A DNA stretch of 64,000 bases from an uncultured Bacteroidota bacterium (GTDB lineage: Bacteria; Bacteroidota; Bacteroidia; Bacteroidales; P3): NCBI GenBank assembly GCA_902791695.1, contig CADAWR010000003.1, positions 1 to 64,000 of the forward strand. The letters are read 5' to 3'. Made by a program: the position numbers and the translations under genes. The notes beneath the pieces were generated by a model. That model saw only the letters and a list, made by a program, of their open reading frames with translations, was not told where the DNA came from and made no database searches. This document shows positions 54,827 to 63,445 of the stretch, one piece after another (the first letter of the stretch is position 1; each line of letters starts with the position of its first letter).

Positions 54827-56077
54827 ATGGCAACAGCAATAGAATTCAATAACATCAGTAAAATCTACCGACTTGGATTGGTAGGCACCGGTACCTTGGC
54901 GCACGACCTCAAGAGGTGGTGGACCATCAATGTCCAGGGCAAAGAAGACCCCTACCTCACCATCGGTGAGACCAACGACCGCAGCACCAAGGGTGAAAGC
55001 GAATACGTGTGGGCCTTGCGTGATATCGACTTCAAGGTCGAACAGGGCGACGTGGTTGGTATCATCGGCAAGAACGGTGCTGGCAAGAGCACCCTGCTGA
55101 AGATCCTCTCCAAGGTCACCGCCCCCACCACCGGCACCATACGCGCCAAAGGCCGTATCGGGAGCTTGCTCGAGGTCGGCACTGGCTTCCACCCTGAGAT
55201 GACCGGTAGAGAGAACATCTACATGAACGGCGCCATCCTTGGCATGACCAAAGCCGAAATCACCAAGAAACTCGATGAAATTGTCGACTTCAGCGGTTGC
55301 GAACGTTATATCGACACCCCTGTCAAGCGTTACAGCAGCGGCATGATGGTGCGGCTAGGTTTTGCTGTCGCCGCCCATCTCGACCCTGAAATCCTGGTGG
55401 TCGATGAAGTTCTTGCCGTCGGCGACGCCGAATTCCAAAAGAAAGCCATCGGCAAGATGCAAGACGTCTCCCGTGGCGAAGGTAGAACAGTTCTGTTTGT
55501 CAGTCACAATATGGCTGCCGTCCGGAACTTGTGTCACACTGGAATAATTCTACAAAACGGATCTGTCGTCTTCTCTGGCACAGCCGATAAGGCGATAGAA
55601 AACTATCTCAAAAGCGACAATCTTAAGGAAAACATAACCGACAACATAAAACAAAGCCACCCAAGACTAAACATCAAAAACATAAAAATAAACGGCACTT
55701 CATCATCAATCTCCACATTAAACCCAACCCAAGGCCATCTGGATATTATGATTGAAGGAGACGCTGAGAAGATATCTAACGCTGACGCAACCCTTATTTT
55801 CAGGAACAACGACGGTGCCGCACTTGCACGCTTCTCGTTCAGCGACAAACGTGGATTGTTAAACCTGGATGGACACTTCTGCCTATCAGCAAAAATGCGG
55901 CTTCCTGAGAACATGCATGCCGGACGTTTAAAAGTTGACATCGCCATCCATCAACCCAATGTCGAGTTCTACCTTGTAGCCAGAGAATGCTGTGTTCTGG
56001 ACATTGAAGGATACATCCCCACTACAGGACAACTTCAGCCACTTTCCAGCGGACTTTTGTCTTTGGCAGAAGAGTAA
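54827..56077 (+). CDS. wzt: ABC polysaccharide exporter ATPase Wzt with C-terminal carbohydrate-binding domain
   Basis: ATPase partner of Wzm. The ATG at 54827 is preferred over a TTG one codon earlier. The nucleotide-binding domain has Walker A GKNGAGKST (81-89), signature YSSGMMVRLGF (about 167-177), Walker B ILVVDEVLAVGD and SHNMAAV. Residues about 245-416 form a Wzt_C-type beta domain that reads the polymer's end structure in characterised systems. Base and codon use changes sharply around 55,540, from GC-rich to AT-rich, close to the domain boundary. Confidence 0.92.
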   Translation: MATAIEFNNISKIYRLGLVGTGTLAHDLKRWWTINVQGKEDPYLTIGETNDRSTKGESEYVWALRDIDFKVEQGDVVGIIGKNGAGKSTLLKILSKVTAPTTGTIRAKGRIGSLLEVGTGFHPEMTGRENIYMNGAILGMTKAEITKKLDEIVDFSGCERYIDTPVKRYSSGMMVRLGFAVAAHLDPEILVVDEVLAVGDAEFQKKAIGKMQDVSRGEGRTVLFVSHNMAAVRNLCHTGIILQNGSVVFSGTADKAIENYLKSDNLKENITDNIKQSHPRLNIKNIKINGTSSSISTLNPTQGHLDIMIEGDAEKISNADATLIFRNNDGAALARFSFSDKRGLLNLDGHFCLSAKMRLPENMHAGRLKVDIAIHQPNVEFYLVARECCVLDIEGYIPTTGQLQPLSSGLLSLAEE

Positions 56078-56079
56078 CC

Positions 56080-57252
56080 ATGAAGAAGAAGCTAAGAATA
56101 ATCAAACGATTCTGTCACCGGTTGCGTGACGAGTGGTTTCCCAAGAGAGAGAAACCTCATGTCCTACAGATGCCGATAACTTCCCGGTGCAACTCATGTT
56201 GTGTGACATGCAACGTATGGAAGCATCATGAGAGAAAGGATATTGATGCTGCCGTTTTAAAAGATGCGTTGAAAGACCCATTCTTCTCCGAGGTACAATC
56301 CGTTGGCATAAACGGAGGCGAGTTCTCGCTGGTGCCGAATTTCATGGCAATACTAGAAGCTCTTACATCCCTTCCAAACCTTGTAAGCATCTACTTAATA
56401 ACAAATGGCATTGCCACAGAAAAGATCAAAGAGCATACAAGGTCTGCAAAAACCTTCTGCGCCGCTCATGGTATAAGCGTTTCGCTATGCATCTCTCTTG
56501 ATGGAGTTGGCTCCGTTCACGACACCATTCGCGGCATACCCGGCAACTTTGAGAAAACAATACAACTAATCAAGGATATCTCAAGCGACAAAAGCCTCTT
56601 TTGCGACGAGCTCATAATCGGCCACACTCTTTCCCGCTTCAACATAGACAAGACTCATGAAATAGCAGACTTTCTGTCTCCCTTTGACGTTACACTTGAT
56701 GTGCATCTGGCTGTACCCAACAAACGCATCGGCACCTTTACCGACAGCGAGAAGTACAACATTCTTGCCGATGACAAATGCCGCCAACTTGCAGCGGAAT
56801 ACTTCTACTCACGTTTTCTTTCCGAGGGCAACCTGACAGCGAAAGCACGCTTCTTTGCCAACTACTACTATCTAAAAAACCAGGGCAAAGGACGCTTATC
56901 GAATTGCCTCTATCGCTATCGCGACGTCACAATCGACGAGAACCTGAACCTGCGGCTATGTGCCACCGCAAGCGAATCCATCGGCAACCTCGGTAAAGAA
57001 AGTGCAAGCTCCATCATAAAAAGTACTCGAACCAAGAAAGAGACGAAACGACTATTGAAAGAATGCAACAACTGCATACACTATTCATACTATCCTTTAA
57101 GCGTGAAAGGACGCTTCTTATTCGCATGCGAGGTTGCGAAGCAGCAATACAGCATGACAGTATATAAATGCCACAGTCGCAGACAACGCCTCAAATTATA
57201 TCTCCATGCATTGAGTAATATAATCAAAATAGTGGTCAAATATGATTACTAA
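56080..57252 (+). CDS. Radical SAM protein in the glycan locus
   Basis: A 390-residue protein with the radical SAM cluster motif CNSCCVTC (Cys37, Cys41, Cys44, CxxxCxxC spacing) and the following GGEF (near residue 83) expected for the SAM-binding motif. The C-terminal third has further cysteines (NCLYRYRDV, LRLCATA, KECNNCIHY, FACEV) suggesting a SPASM-like auxiliary cluster. It begins 2 bp after wzt and overlaps the pyruvyltransferase gene by 11 bp, so it belongs to the operon. The substrate cannot be told; a sugar or lipid-linked glycan is an inference from context. Confidence 0.85.
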   Translation: MKKKLRIIKRFCHRLRDEWFPKREKPHVLQMPITSRCNSCCVTCNVWKHHERKDIDAAVLKDALKDPFFSEVQSVGINGGEFSLVPNFMAILEALTSLPNLVSIYLITNGIATEKIKEHTRSAKTFCAAHGISVSLCISLDGVGSVHDTIRGIPGNFEKTIQLIKDISSDKSLFCDELIIGHTLSRFNIDKTHEIADFLSPFDVTLDVHLAVPNKRIGTFTDSEKYNILADDKCRQLAAEYFYSRFLSEGNLTAKARFFANYYYLKNQGKGRLSNCLYRYRDVTIDENLNLRLCATASESIGNLGKESASSIIKSTRTKKETKRLLKECNNCIHYSYYPLSVKGRFLFACEVAKQQYSMTVYKCHSRRQRLKLYLHALSNIIKIVVKYDY

Positions 57253-58366
57253 GATTAAAGCAACCGTCATTGGATGGTACGGAACCGAGACAATCGGCGA
57301 CCGAGCCATATTGGCTGGTATTATCCGGATATTGGGTGAGGTGGCATCTGACATAACCATCGAGCTCGGCTCCCTTTACCCCATACTATCAGAACGGACC
57401 CTTCGTAATGATGGCGTTTTTTTTGAACAATGCGCGCATCAAAGCAAACTGAAGATAAGCCTTTTTGACTCCCAAAAACGCCAAGAGCTGGAACAATCCA
57501 TAAAGCACTCCGATGTTACCATCATGGGCGGTGGCCCGCTGATGGACATTGAACAGATGTATATGGTTGAGTATGCCTTTTCCTATGCCAAACGTAGAAA
57601 GAAGAAGACCATCTTGCTTGGATGCGGGTATGGTCCATTAGAGCATTCAGAAACCATAGCATGCGCCAACCGGATACTTGATACGGCGGACCTCTCAATC
57701 ATGCGCGACACCAATGCCCCTCATGCAACTGCCACCAACCTGATAGATCCTGCCGCATTTGCATGCATGGAGCACCTCGACAGGCATCCTGAAAAAACAA
57801 CGGGAGATTTCTATGCCATAAACATTCGCGACATTTCGGCAGCCGGCGGCCACTATCCAATGAATGCCGACATTGAAAACTACCTCATCGAATGGCTTGG
57901 ACGGTTCGTTGACGAAGCCGACAAACCAATACGAATGGTGCCGATGCACACTTTCTCCGTTGGCTGCGACGACAGGATTATATTGAACCGGATAGCGGAA
58001 AAACTGAAATCACCCAAAATAGAAGTCATCACCCTTCCCCCGTCGCTCGATGAGACGATGAACATTTACCGGAACGCCTGCCTGTGTATCGGCATGCGCT
58101 TCCACGCCGTCTTGATGCAAACCATCCTCAACGGCAACAACATCATTCTCGACTATACCGACCCGAAGCGTGGTAAAATCATAGAACTGATGCGACAACT
58201 CAACATCGAAGACGTCTACAAAGACAGATATCTCTCCGCCTGTCAAGTCCACAGCAAGATAACCATCAAGCCATTTGGAGACACACCCTACAAGATGGAT
58301 ATGACGCACATCAAGCAGTTTTTCGGGACATACACAACCCTCATCACACAAGCATTACAGCAATGA
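57242..58366 (+). CDS. Polysaccharide pyruvyl transferase family protein
   Basis: A 374-residue CsaB-like protein of the PS_pyruv_trans family, which puts pyruvate ketals on sugars from PEP; not all members are shown to do so. Landmarks are GWYGTETIGDRAILAGII at the N-terminus, TIMGGGPLMD, ILLGCGYGPLE and CIGMRFHAVLMQTILNGNNII near the C-terminus. It overlaps the radical SAM gene by 11 bp and the next gene by 4 bp. Confidence 0.85.
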   Translation: MITKIKATVIGWYGTETIGDRAILAGIIRILGEVASDITIELGSLYPILSERTLRNDGVFFEQCAHQSKLKISLFDSQKRQELEQSIKHSDVTIMGGGPLMDIEQMYMVEYAFSYAKRRKKKTILLGCGYGPLEHSETIACANRILDTADLSIMRDTNAPHATATNLIDPAAFACMEHLDRHPEKTTGDFYAINIRDISAAGGHYPMNADIENYLIEWLGRFVDEADKPIRMVPMHTFSVGCDDRIILNRIAEKLKSPKIEVITLPPSLDETMNIYRNACLCIGMRFHAVLMQTILNGNNIILDYTDPKRGKIIELMRQLNIEDVYKDRYLSACQVHSKITIKPFGDTPYKMDMTHIKQFFGTYTTLITQALQQ

Positions 58367-59610
58367 AAGTACTGCATATAACATATACCGATGCGGGCGG
58401 TGCAGGTATTGCTGCCGTGAGGATACACAATGCTCTGCGTGAACAAGGCATCGACAGCTCCGTTCTGGTGGCAGAGAAGACGTCTATTGACGATAAAATC
58501 CATACTGCAGAAACGTGCTTCTTACCTTCATATATACCGCCCAAGAACAAAATTCTGCGAAAAATCAAGAAAATGGCACGCAAGCGCGGCCACTTCCTCA
58601 GCACAGAGGAACACTACAACCGCCTTGTAGAACTGATACCGCCAGTTAACAAAACCTTCTTCACCTCGCCTCTCTCCAGCTACAACCTAAACCGACATCC
58701 TGCCGTCATCGAAGCAGATATCATTCACCTGCACTGGGTTGCCAACTTCATCGATTATCCCACTTTCTTTCCGGCCATCAACAAACCCATTGTCTGGACA
58801 TTGCACGACGAGAACCTCGCCTATGGCGGCTTCCATTACGGCCGGGAACGTGAACAATACTACCCTTACTATGCCGAAGTCGAAGATGCCTATTGCCAGA
58901 TAAAACAATCGTCATTGGCGCGATGCAAGGACATCCACGTGGTGGCGTTGTCCCGGATGATGAAGGATTTCTACACCACACACTCATTCCTGTCCGACCG
59001 CCCAACCACCATCATCCACAATGGCATCGACACCGACATCTTCAGGCCGCTCGACAGAAATATAGGCCGACAGGTTTATCATATCCCTGAAAACAACTAT
59101 GTAATCGTCTTCTGCTGCGTCAATCTCAACGACAAACGCAAAGGGCTTGCAGAATTGGTCGAAGCCATAAGCAAGCTGCAGCGACCCGACATAACTCTCC
59201 TCTGTATCGGCGGCGGACATTTCGACACCGACCTGCCCGTTGACATCAGATACACCGGCCCCATCAACAACCCGTATCTGATGGCAATGACCTATTCCTG
59301 CGGCAACCTCTTCGCCCTCCCCTCCTACCAGGAAGCCTTTGCACAAACCCCGCTTGAAGCAATCGCCTGCGGCCTTCCTATTGTCGCATTCCCCTGCAGC
59401 GGGATGGAAGAACTGGTCAATCCGCAAAACGGCATCGTTTGCAAGGACTTCACCACAGAATCATTAGTGGAAGGGCTAGCCGAAGTAACCAATAAAGAAT
59501 ACGATACCACCATTCTGCACAACGATATCGCACAACGCTTCAACAGCGCAGTAATCGCCAATAAATACATTGACCTATACAACAGTATACTTCACCCCGG
59601 AACCTGCTGA
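58363..59610 (+). CDS. Glycosyltransferase family 4
   Basis: A 415-residue GT-B fold enzyme. The N-terminal domain begins MKVLHITYTDAGGAGIAAVR; the C-terminal domain has NLFALPSYQEAFAQTPLEAI with the GT4 E-x7-E type motif, ACGLPIVAFPCSGMEELV next to it. Sugar donor and acceptor are not predictable. It overlaps the preceding gene by 4 bp and is followed by a 188-bp gap holding phased array 5. Confidence 0.9.
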   Translation: MKVLHITYTDAGGAGIAAVRIHNALREQGIDSSVLVAEKTSIDDKIHTAETCFLPSYIPPKNKILRKIKKMARKRGHFLSTEEHYNRLVELIPPVNKTFFTSPLSSYNLNRHPAVIEADIIHLHWVANFIDYPTFFPAINKPIVWTLHDENLAYGGFHYGREREQYYPYYAEVEDAYCQIKQSSLARCKDIHVVALSRMMKDFYTTHSFLSDRPTTIIHNGIDTDIFRPLDRNIGRQVYHIPENNYVIVFCCVNLNDKRKGLAELVEAISKLQRPDITLLCIGGGHFDTDLPVDIRYTGPINNPYLMAMTYSCGNLFALPSYQEAFAQTPLEAIACGLPIVAFPCSGMEELVNPQNGIVCKDFTTESLVEGLAEVTNKEYDTTILHNDIAQRFNSAVIANKYIDLYNSILHPGTC

Positions 59611-59650
59611 CAAGCATGCCGAACCGGCCGAAGGACCGCACCTCGACTGT

Positions 59651-59760
59651 AGATGCACCATAGTTTGACCATAATGAATGGTTGAAGGATGGTTAAACTA
59701 TGGTTAAAGTATGGTTAAACAGGCGAAGGATGGGCGGAAGCAAGGCGAAGGATGGGACAA
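59651..59760. repeat. 11-bp-phased array, copy 5 (divergent sequence)
   Basis: Ten in-phase 11-mers: AGATGCACCAT, AGTTTGACCAT, AATGAATGGTT, GAAGGATGGTT, AAACTATGGTT, AAAGTATGGTT, AAACAGGCGAA, GGATGGGCGGA, AGCAAGGCGAA, GGATGGGACAA. The left two units are inverted relative to the ATGGTT units (CATAGTTTGACCAT versus ATGGTTAAACTATG). Period and mirror layout match arrays 1-4 but the bases differ. It ends 38 bp before the ATG at 59799. Confidence 0.8.
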
Positions 59761-59798
59761 GGAATCATACCTGCAATAAACAACTAAAGTCAATACAT

Positions 59799-60518
59799 AT
59801 GGCAAAAACAGTTCAAAGCTTGCCAATCACTGGACGGCCGAAGAAGATTGGGCTAACGTTTTATATCCGCAACGGGAAGCCCGTGACGCGGGTAGCGACA
59901 AGCTTGCAGCCCAAACGGCGCACCCGCAAGCAGTTCGTGGCCCGCCAGCAGATGCTTCATAGCACCCGGCTATGGGCATTCCTGAAATGGGCCGGCACAC
60001 CGATGTTCCCGACCCAGCCGACAGCCTACTCACGTTTCTTGAGCCTAATGCATCGCACAGAGATTGTCTTCCTGCCAAAAAGAGGGTCCCTGGACGGAGC
60101 GACAATACTGCTGCCAGACATACCGGTGAGCGAAGGTACAATGCCTACCGTGAAACAAGACCTTGGAGAAGTGAACGGCGCCACAGCGTTGATTACCAAC
60201 CTGACACGCGACAGGCTCCACAGATACGACACACTGATACTATACACGCTAACACAGCACATCGACGGCACGCCGAAGGTGTGGTTCTCGCGGCGTGAGG
60301 TGACTCCCGACGAAATGACGGAGACGGCCGACGGCTTGGCGCTGATCAGTGAAGAATTCGACAATGACATGAAAGGCTGGGCCATGGTGCATGTGCGTGG
60401 CGAGAGCTGCTCTACCCAAACAGTCATAACCCGCAGCACCTATTACAAACAATTCACCACCGAGGAGGCCCTGCAGGATGCCGCCGCCAGCTACGGTGGA
60501 TTGACGAAAGACGTATAA
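59799..60518 (+). CDS. Conserved protein of unknown function, paralogue B
   Basis: A 239-residue homologue of the product at 25611, similar along the whole length, with roughly 40 percent identity by eye. The start is set at 59799 because the homology begins MAK there and 33 upstream codons run through the phased array. The N-terminal region is again basic (QPKRRTRKQFVARQQMLH); the ending is QTVITRSTYYKQFTTEEA and ASYGGLT. No signal or membrane segment. It sits inside the glycan operon, its stop overlapping the following glycosyltransferase ATG by 1 bp. Function unknown. Confidence 0.72.
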   Translation: MAKTVQSLPITGRPKKIGLTFYIRNGKPVTRVATSLQPKRRTRKQFVARQQMLHSTRLWAFLKWAGTPMFPTQPTAYSRFLSLMHRTEIVFLPKRGSLDGATILLPDIPVSEGTMPTVKQDLGEVNGATALITNLTRDRLHRYDTLILYTLTQHIDGTPKVWFSRREVTPDEMTETADGLALISEEFDNDMKGWAMVHVRGESCSTQTVITRSTYYKQFTTEEALQDAAASYGGLTKDV

Positions 60519-61342
60519 TGAAGCTCTCTATAATCACAGTAAACCTCAACAATCGCGACGGTCTTCTGAAGACAATCGACAGTGTTGTCTCGCAAACATT
60601 CAAAGACTATGAATGGATTGTCATTGATGGAGGCTCCACCGATGGTAGCAAAGAATTGATAGAACAATATGCCGATCATTTTACCTATTGGGTCAGCGAG
60701 CCCGACAAAGGTATCTATAATGCAATGAACAAAGGCATACGGGTTGCGAAAGGAGATTACTTACAGTTTTTGAATAGCGGCGATTACTTATACGACAGGA
60801 CGACTTTGGAAAAATGCTTGTTGCCGCAAAACAATGCAGATGTGATCTACGGAAATTTATATCTTACCGATTCGGGCACATCTCAACTACGAACCTACCC
60901 TGACAAGCTGACACTTAGGTTCTTCCTCAATGATACACTGTGTCATAATGCGACCTTCATAAAAAGAGACATTATTCAACAGGTATATTATAACGAGCAC
61001 AACAAGCTAGTGTCTGATTGGGAGTTTTTTTTAAGCCAAGCAATTAAAAACAAAACATTCTCTCATATCAACGAGCCCGTCATCTACTATGACATGCAGG
61101 GCATTAGTTCAAGTAGCCAACAAATTGTAGAGGAAGAACGCCAACAAGTGATTGCAAAAACCTATCCTCAAATGTTACTTGAAGATTACAAACAGATGTA
61201 TCAATTGGAGGTAAAGTTAGATAACAGCCAAGTCAAACAAGTCATAATCTACCAAAACAAAAAAAAGCTCTATCGCAAATTAATTACAGCATGCCTGATG
61301 TTAATCAATTTTATTGATAAACATTTCGGGAAAAACCAATAG
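60518..61342 (+). CDS. Glycosyltransferase family 2
   Basis: A 274-residue GT-A enzyme: SIITVNLNNRDGLLKTIDSV, then VIDGGSTDGSKELIEQY, EPDKGIYNAMNKGI, FLNSGDYLYD with the metal-binding acidic pair in altered form (SGD rather than DxD), and DWEFFLSQAI. It resembles WcaA/AmsE-like transferases. It overlaps paralogue B by 1 bp and lies 8 bp before the next transferase. AT-rich compared with genes before 55,000. Confidence 0.9.
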   Translation: MKLSIITVNLNNRDGLLKTIDSVVSQTFKDYEWIVIDGGSTDGSKELIEQYADHFTYWVSEPDKGIYNAMNKGIRVAKGDYLQFLNSGDYLYDRTTLEKCLLPQNNADVIYGNLYLTDSGTSQLRTYPDKLTLRFFLNDTLCHNATFIKRDIIQQVYYNEHNKLVSDWEFFLSQAIKNKTFSHINEPVIYYDMQGISSSSQQIVEEERQQVIAKTYPQMLLEDYKQMYQLEVKLDNSQVKQVIIYQNKKKLYRKLITACLMLINFIDKHFGKNQ

Positions 61343-61350
61343 CGAACGAA

Positions 61351-62295
61351 ATGATTTCCATCATTGTCCCTATATATAATTCCATTACATTTCTTCCAGC
61401 ATGCGTTGAAAGTATTATAAATCAAACTACTGATGATTGGGAACTGATACTTGTCGACGATGGAAGTACTGATGGTTCAGGGAGTATGTGTGACGCCTAT
61501 GCCAAGCAAGACCCGAGAATACATTCTTTCCATCAACCCAATTGTGGAGCAAGTGCCGCGCGGAATGCTGGGTTAAGGTACGCGCAGGGAGAGGTGGTAT
61601 CATTTGTTGACAGCGACGACTGGGTGGAACCTGAATATGTGGAAACCATAATCAAGAGCATGGATTCTGTTGAAGAACTAATCTTCCCCATAAGGACGAT
61701 CTATCCTGATGGGACAACCCATCAATCGCCACTTCCCATAGGTGTTTATCATGGGAGAGATGAAATAGAGGAGGTAATCGCTATAATGCACTCTGATAGA
61801 GATGAGGATACATTTGGATGGACGGCAAACAAAGCTCATCGTAAATCCATATTGACACACTATCAAATACGCTTCCCAGAAAACCTCAACTATTATGAAG
61901 ATGAAGTTTTTGCCTTGCAGTATTACAAACAAATAAAGTCTCTTAGGATTATTGACAAGCCTCTTTATAATTACCGATATTCCGAACAAGGTTTGACAAA
62001 CAGAAAGCACACTGCCGAATGTTATGAAACAGCCGCCAAACTATTGTTTGAGAACCTGCAGGGATATAAACACCCGGAATTAATCAAGGGCTTTTGTCAG
62101 CAAATCTATGATTTCCATATCCAAGCTGAGGCGCAAGAAAACTCCAAAAAAGAAAAAGTTCAGAGGATGCTTTCTTCACGCAATTTTTATCGTCAGCAGA
62201 AAGCGCTTAGATTTTCTGAACTAAGTCGTAAACGTCAATTATACTATTATCTACCCCAGATACTCTCAAAGAAAATCTTTTTAATGTTTAATTAG
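61351..62295 (+). CDS. Glycosyltransferase family 2
   Basis: A 314-residue GT-A enzyme: SIIVPIYNSITFLPACVESI, VDDGSTDGSGSMCDAYA, GASAARNAGLRYAQGEVVSF, and VDSDDWVEPEYVE carrying the DxD-type motif. The C-terminal half (HRKSILTHYQIRFPE, YEDEVF) is typical of EpsJ/WaaE-like capsule transferases. Three bp before glf. Confidence 0.9.
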   Translation: MISIIVPIYNSITFLPACVESIINQTTDDWELILVDDGSTDGSGSMCDAYAKQDPRIHSFHQPNCGASAARNAGLRYAQGEVVSFVDSDDWVEPEYVETIIKSMDSVEELIFPIRTIYPDGTTHQSPLPIGVYHGRDEIEEVIAIMHSDRDEDTFGWTANKAHRKSILTHYQIRFPENLNYYEDEVFALQYYKQIKSLRIIDKPLYNYRYSEQGLTNRKHTAECYETAAKLLFENLQGYKHPELIKGFCQQIYDFHIQAEAQENSKKEKVQRMLSSRNFYRQQKALRFSELSRKRQLYYYLPQILSKKIFLMFN

Positions 62296-62298
62296 ACT

Positions 62299-63438
62299 AT
62301 GTCCCATTATGATTTTCTCGTAGTAGGCTCAGGTCTTTATGGAGCCACATTCGCGCACCTGGCGAAACAAGCCGGGAAAAGTGTTCTTGTGATTGATAAA
62401 CGGCCCCACCTCGGCGGGAATATTTATTGTGAGAACATTGAAGGCATCAATGTGCACAAATACGGCGCCCATATTTTCCATACCAACAACAAAGAGGTGT
62501 GGGATTTTGTAAACTCCTTCGTAGAATTCAACCGCTACACAAATTCTCCTGTCGCCAATTACAAAGGAAAGCTTTTCAACCTTCCATTCAACATGAACAC
62601 GTTCTATCAGATGTGGCATATAACCACACCTGAAGAGGCACAACATAAAATTGAAGAGCAACGGGAGGAGATACGCCGCAAACTATTGCAAAACGGAATC
62701 GCCGAGCCTCGTAATCTTGAAGAGCAAGCCTTAATGCTTGTCGGAACAGACATCTATGAAGCGCTCATAAAAGGGTACACAGAAAAACAATGGGGAAGAA
62801 AATGTACGGAACTACCTGCATTCATTATCAAGCGCCTTCCTGTCCGTTTCGTATTCGACAACAACTATTTTAACGATCGTTACCAAGGGATTCCCATCGG
62901 AGGATACAACAAACTCATTGAAAGTTTGCTATCCGGTATTGAAACAATCACTGGGGCAGACTTTTTTGGAGATCGTAATCATTGGGAGTCTATAGCCGAC
63001 AAAATTGTTTTCACCGGGAAAATTGATGAGTTTTTCAACTACCAGCTTGGCCATCTTGAATATCGGTCGGTGAGATTCGAGCAAGAAGTGCATGACATTC
63101 CAAACTATCAGGGCAACGCCGTCGTAAATTACACCGACGCCGATATCGCTTATACCCGGATTATCGAGCACAAACATTTCGAGATGTTTGGTGAGGACAT
63201 AGCCAAATGTCCCCATACAGTAATCTCAAGAGAATATAGTACCGAGTGGCATAACGGTATTGAGCCCTATTACCCCATCAATGACGAACGGAACAACCGA
63301 CTTCTTGAAGAATACAAAACCATTGCAAAACAAAGACCGAATGTGATCTTTGGTGGGCGATTGGCAGAATACAGATACTATGATATGGCACCCACCATCG
63401 AACAAGCCATATCCACATTTAGAAAATATCAAAAATGA
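62299..63438 (+). CDS. glf: UDP-galactopyranose mutase
   Basis: Flavoenzyme converting UDP-galactopyranose to UDP-galactofuranose. The FAD motif is VVGSGLYGATFAHLA; KRPHLGGNIYCE and HKYGAHIFHT follow, with YTEKQWGRKCTELP and IPIGGYNKLIESLL inside and EYRYYDMAPTIEQA at the end. The 379 residues match the family. It indicates galactofuranose in the encoded glycan, consistent with the next gene. Confidence 0.97.
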   Translation: MSHYDFLVVGSGLYGATFAHLAKQAGKSVLVIDKRPHLGGNIYCENIEGINVHKYGAHIFHTNNKEVWDFVNSFVEFNRYTNSPVANYKGKLFNLPFNMNTFYQMWHITTPEEAQHKIEEQREEIRRKLLQNGIAEPRNLEEQALMLVGTDIYEALIKGYTEKQWGRKCTELPAFIIKRLPVRFVFDNNYFNDRYQGIPIGGYNKLIESLLSGIETITGADFFGDRNHWESIADKIVFTGKIDEFFNYQLGHLEYRSVRFEQEVHDIPNYQGNAVVNYTDADIAYTRIIEHKHFEMFGEDIAKCPHTVISREYSTEWHNGIEPYYPINDERNNRLLEEYKTIAKQRPNVIFGGRLAEYRYYDMAPTIEQAISTFRKYQK

Positions 63439-63445
63439 TACCCTA

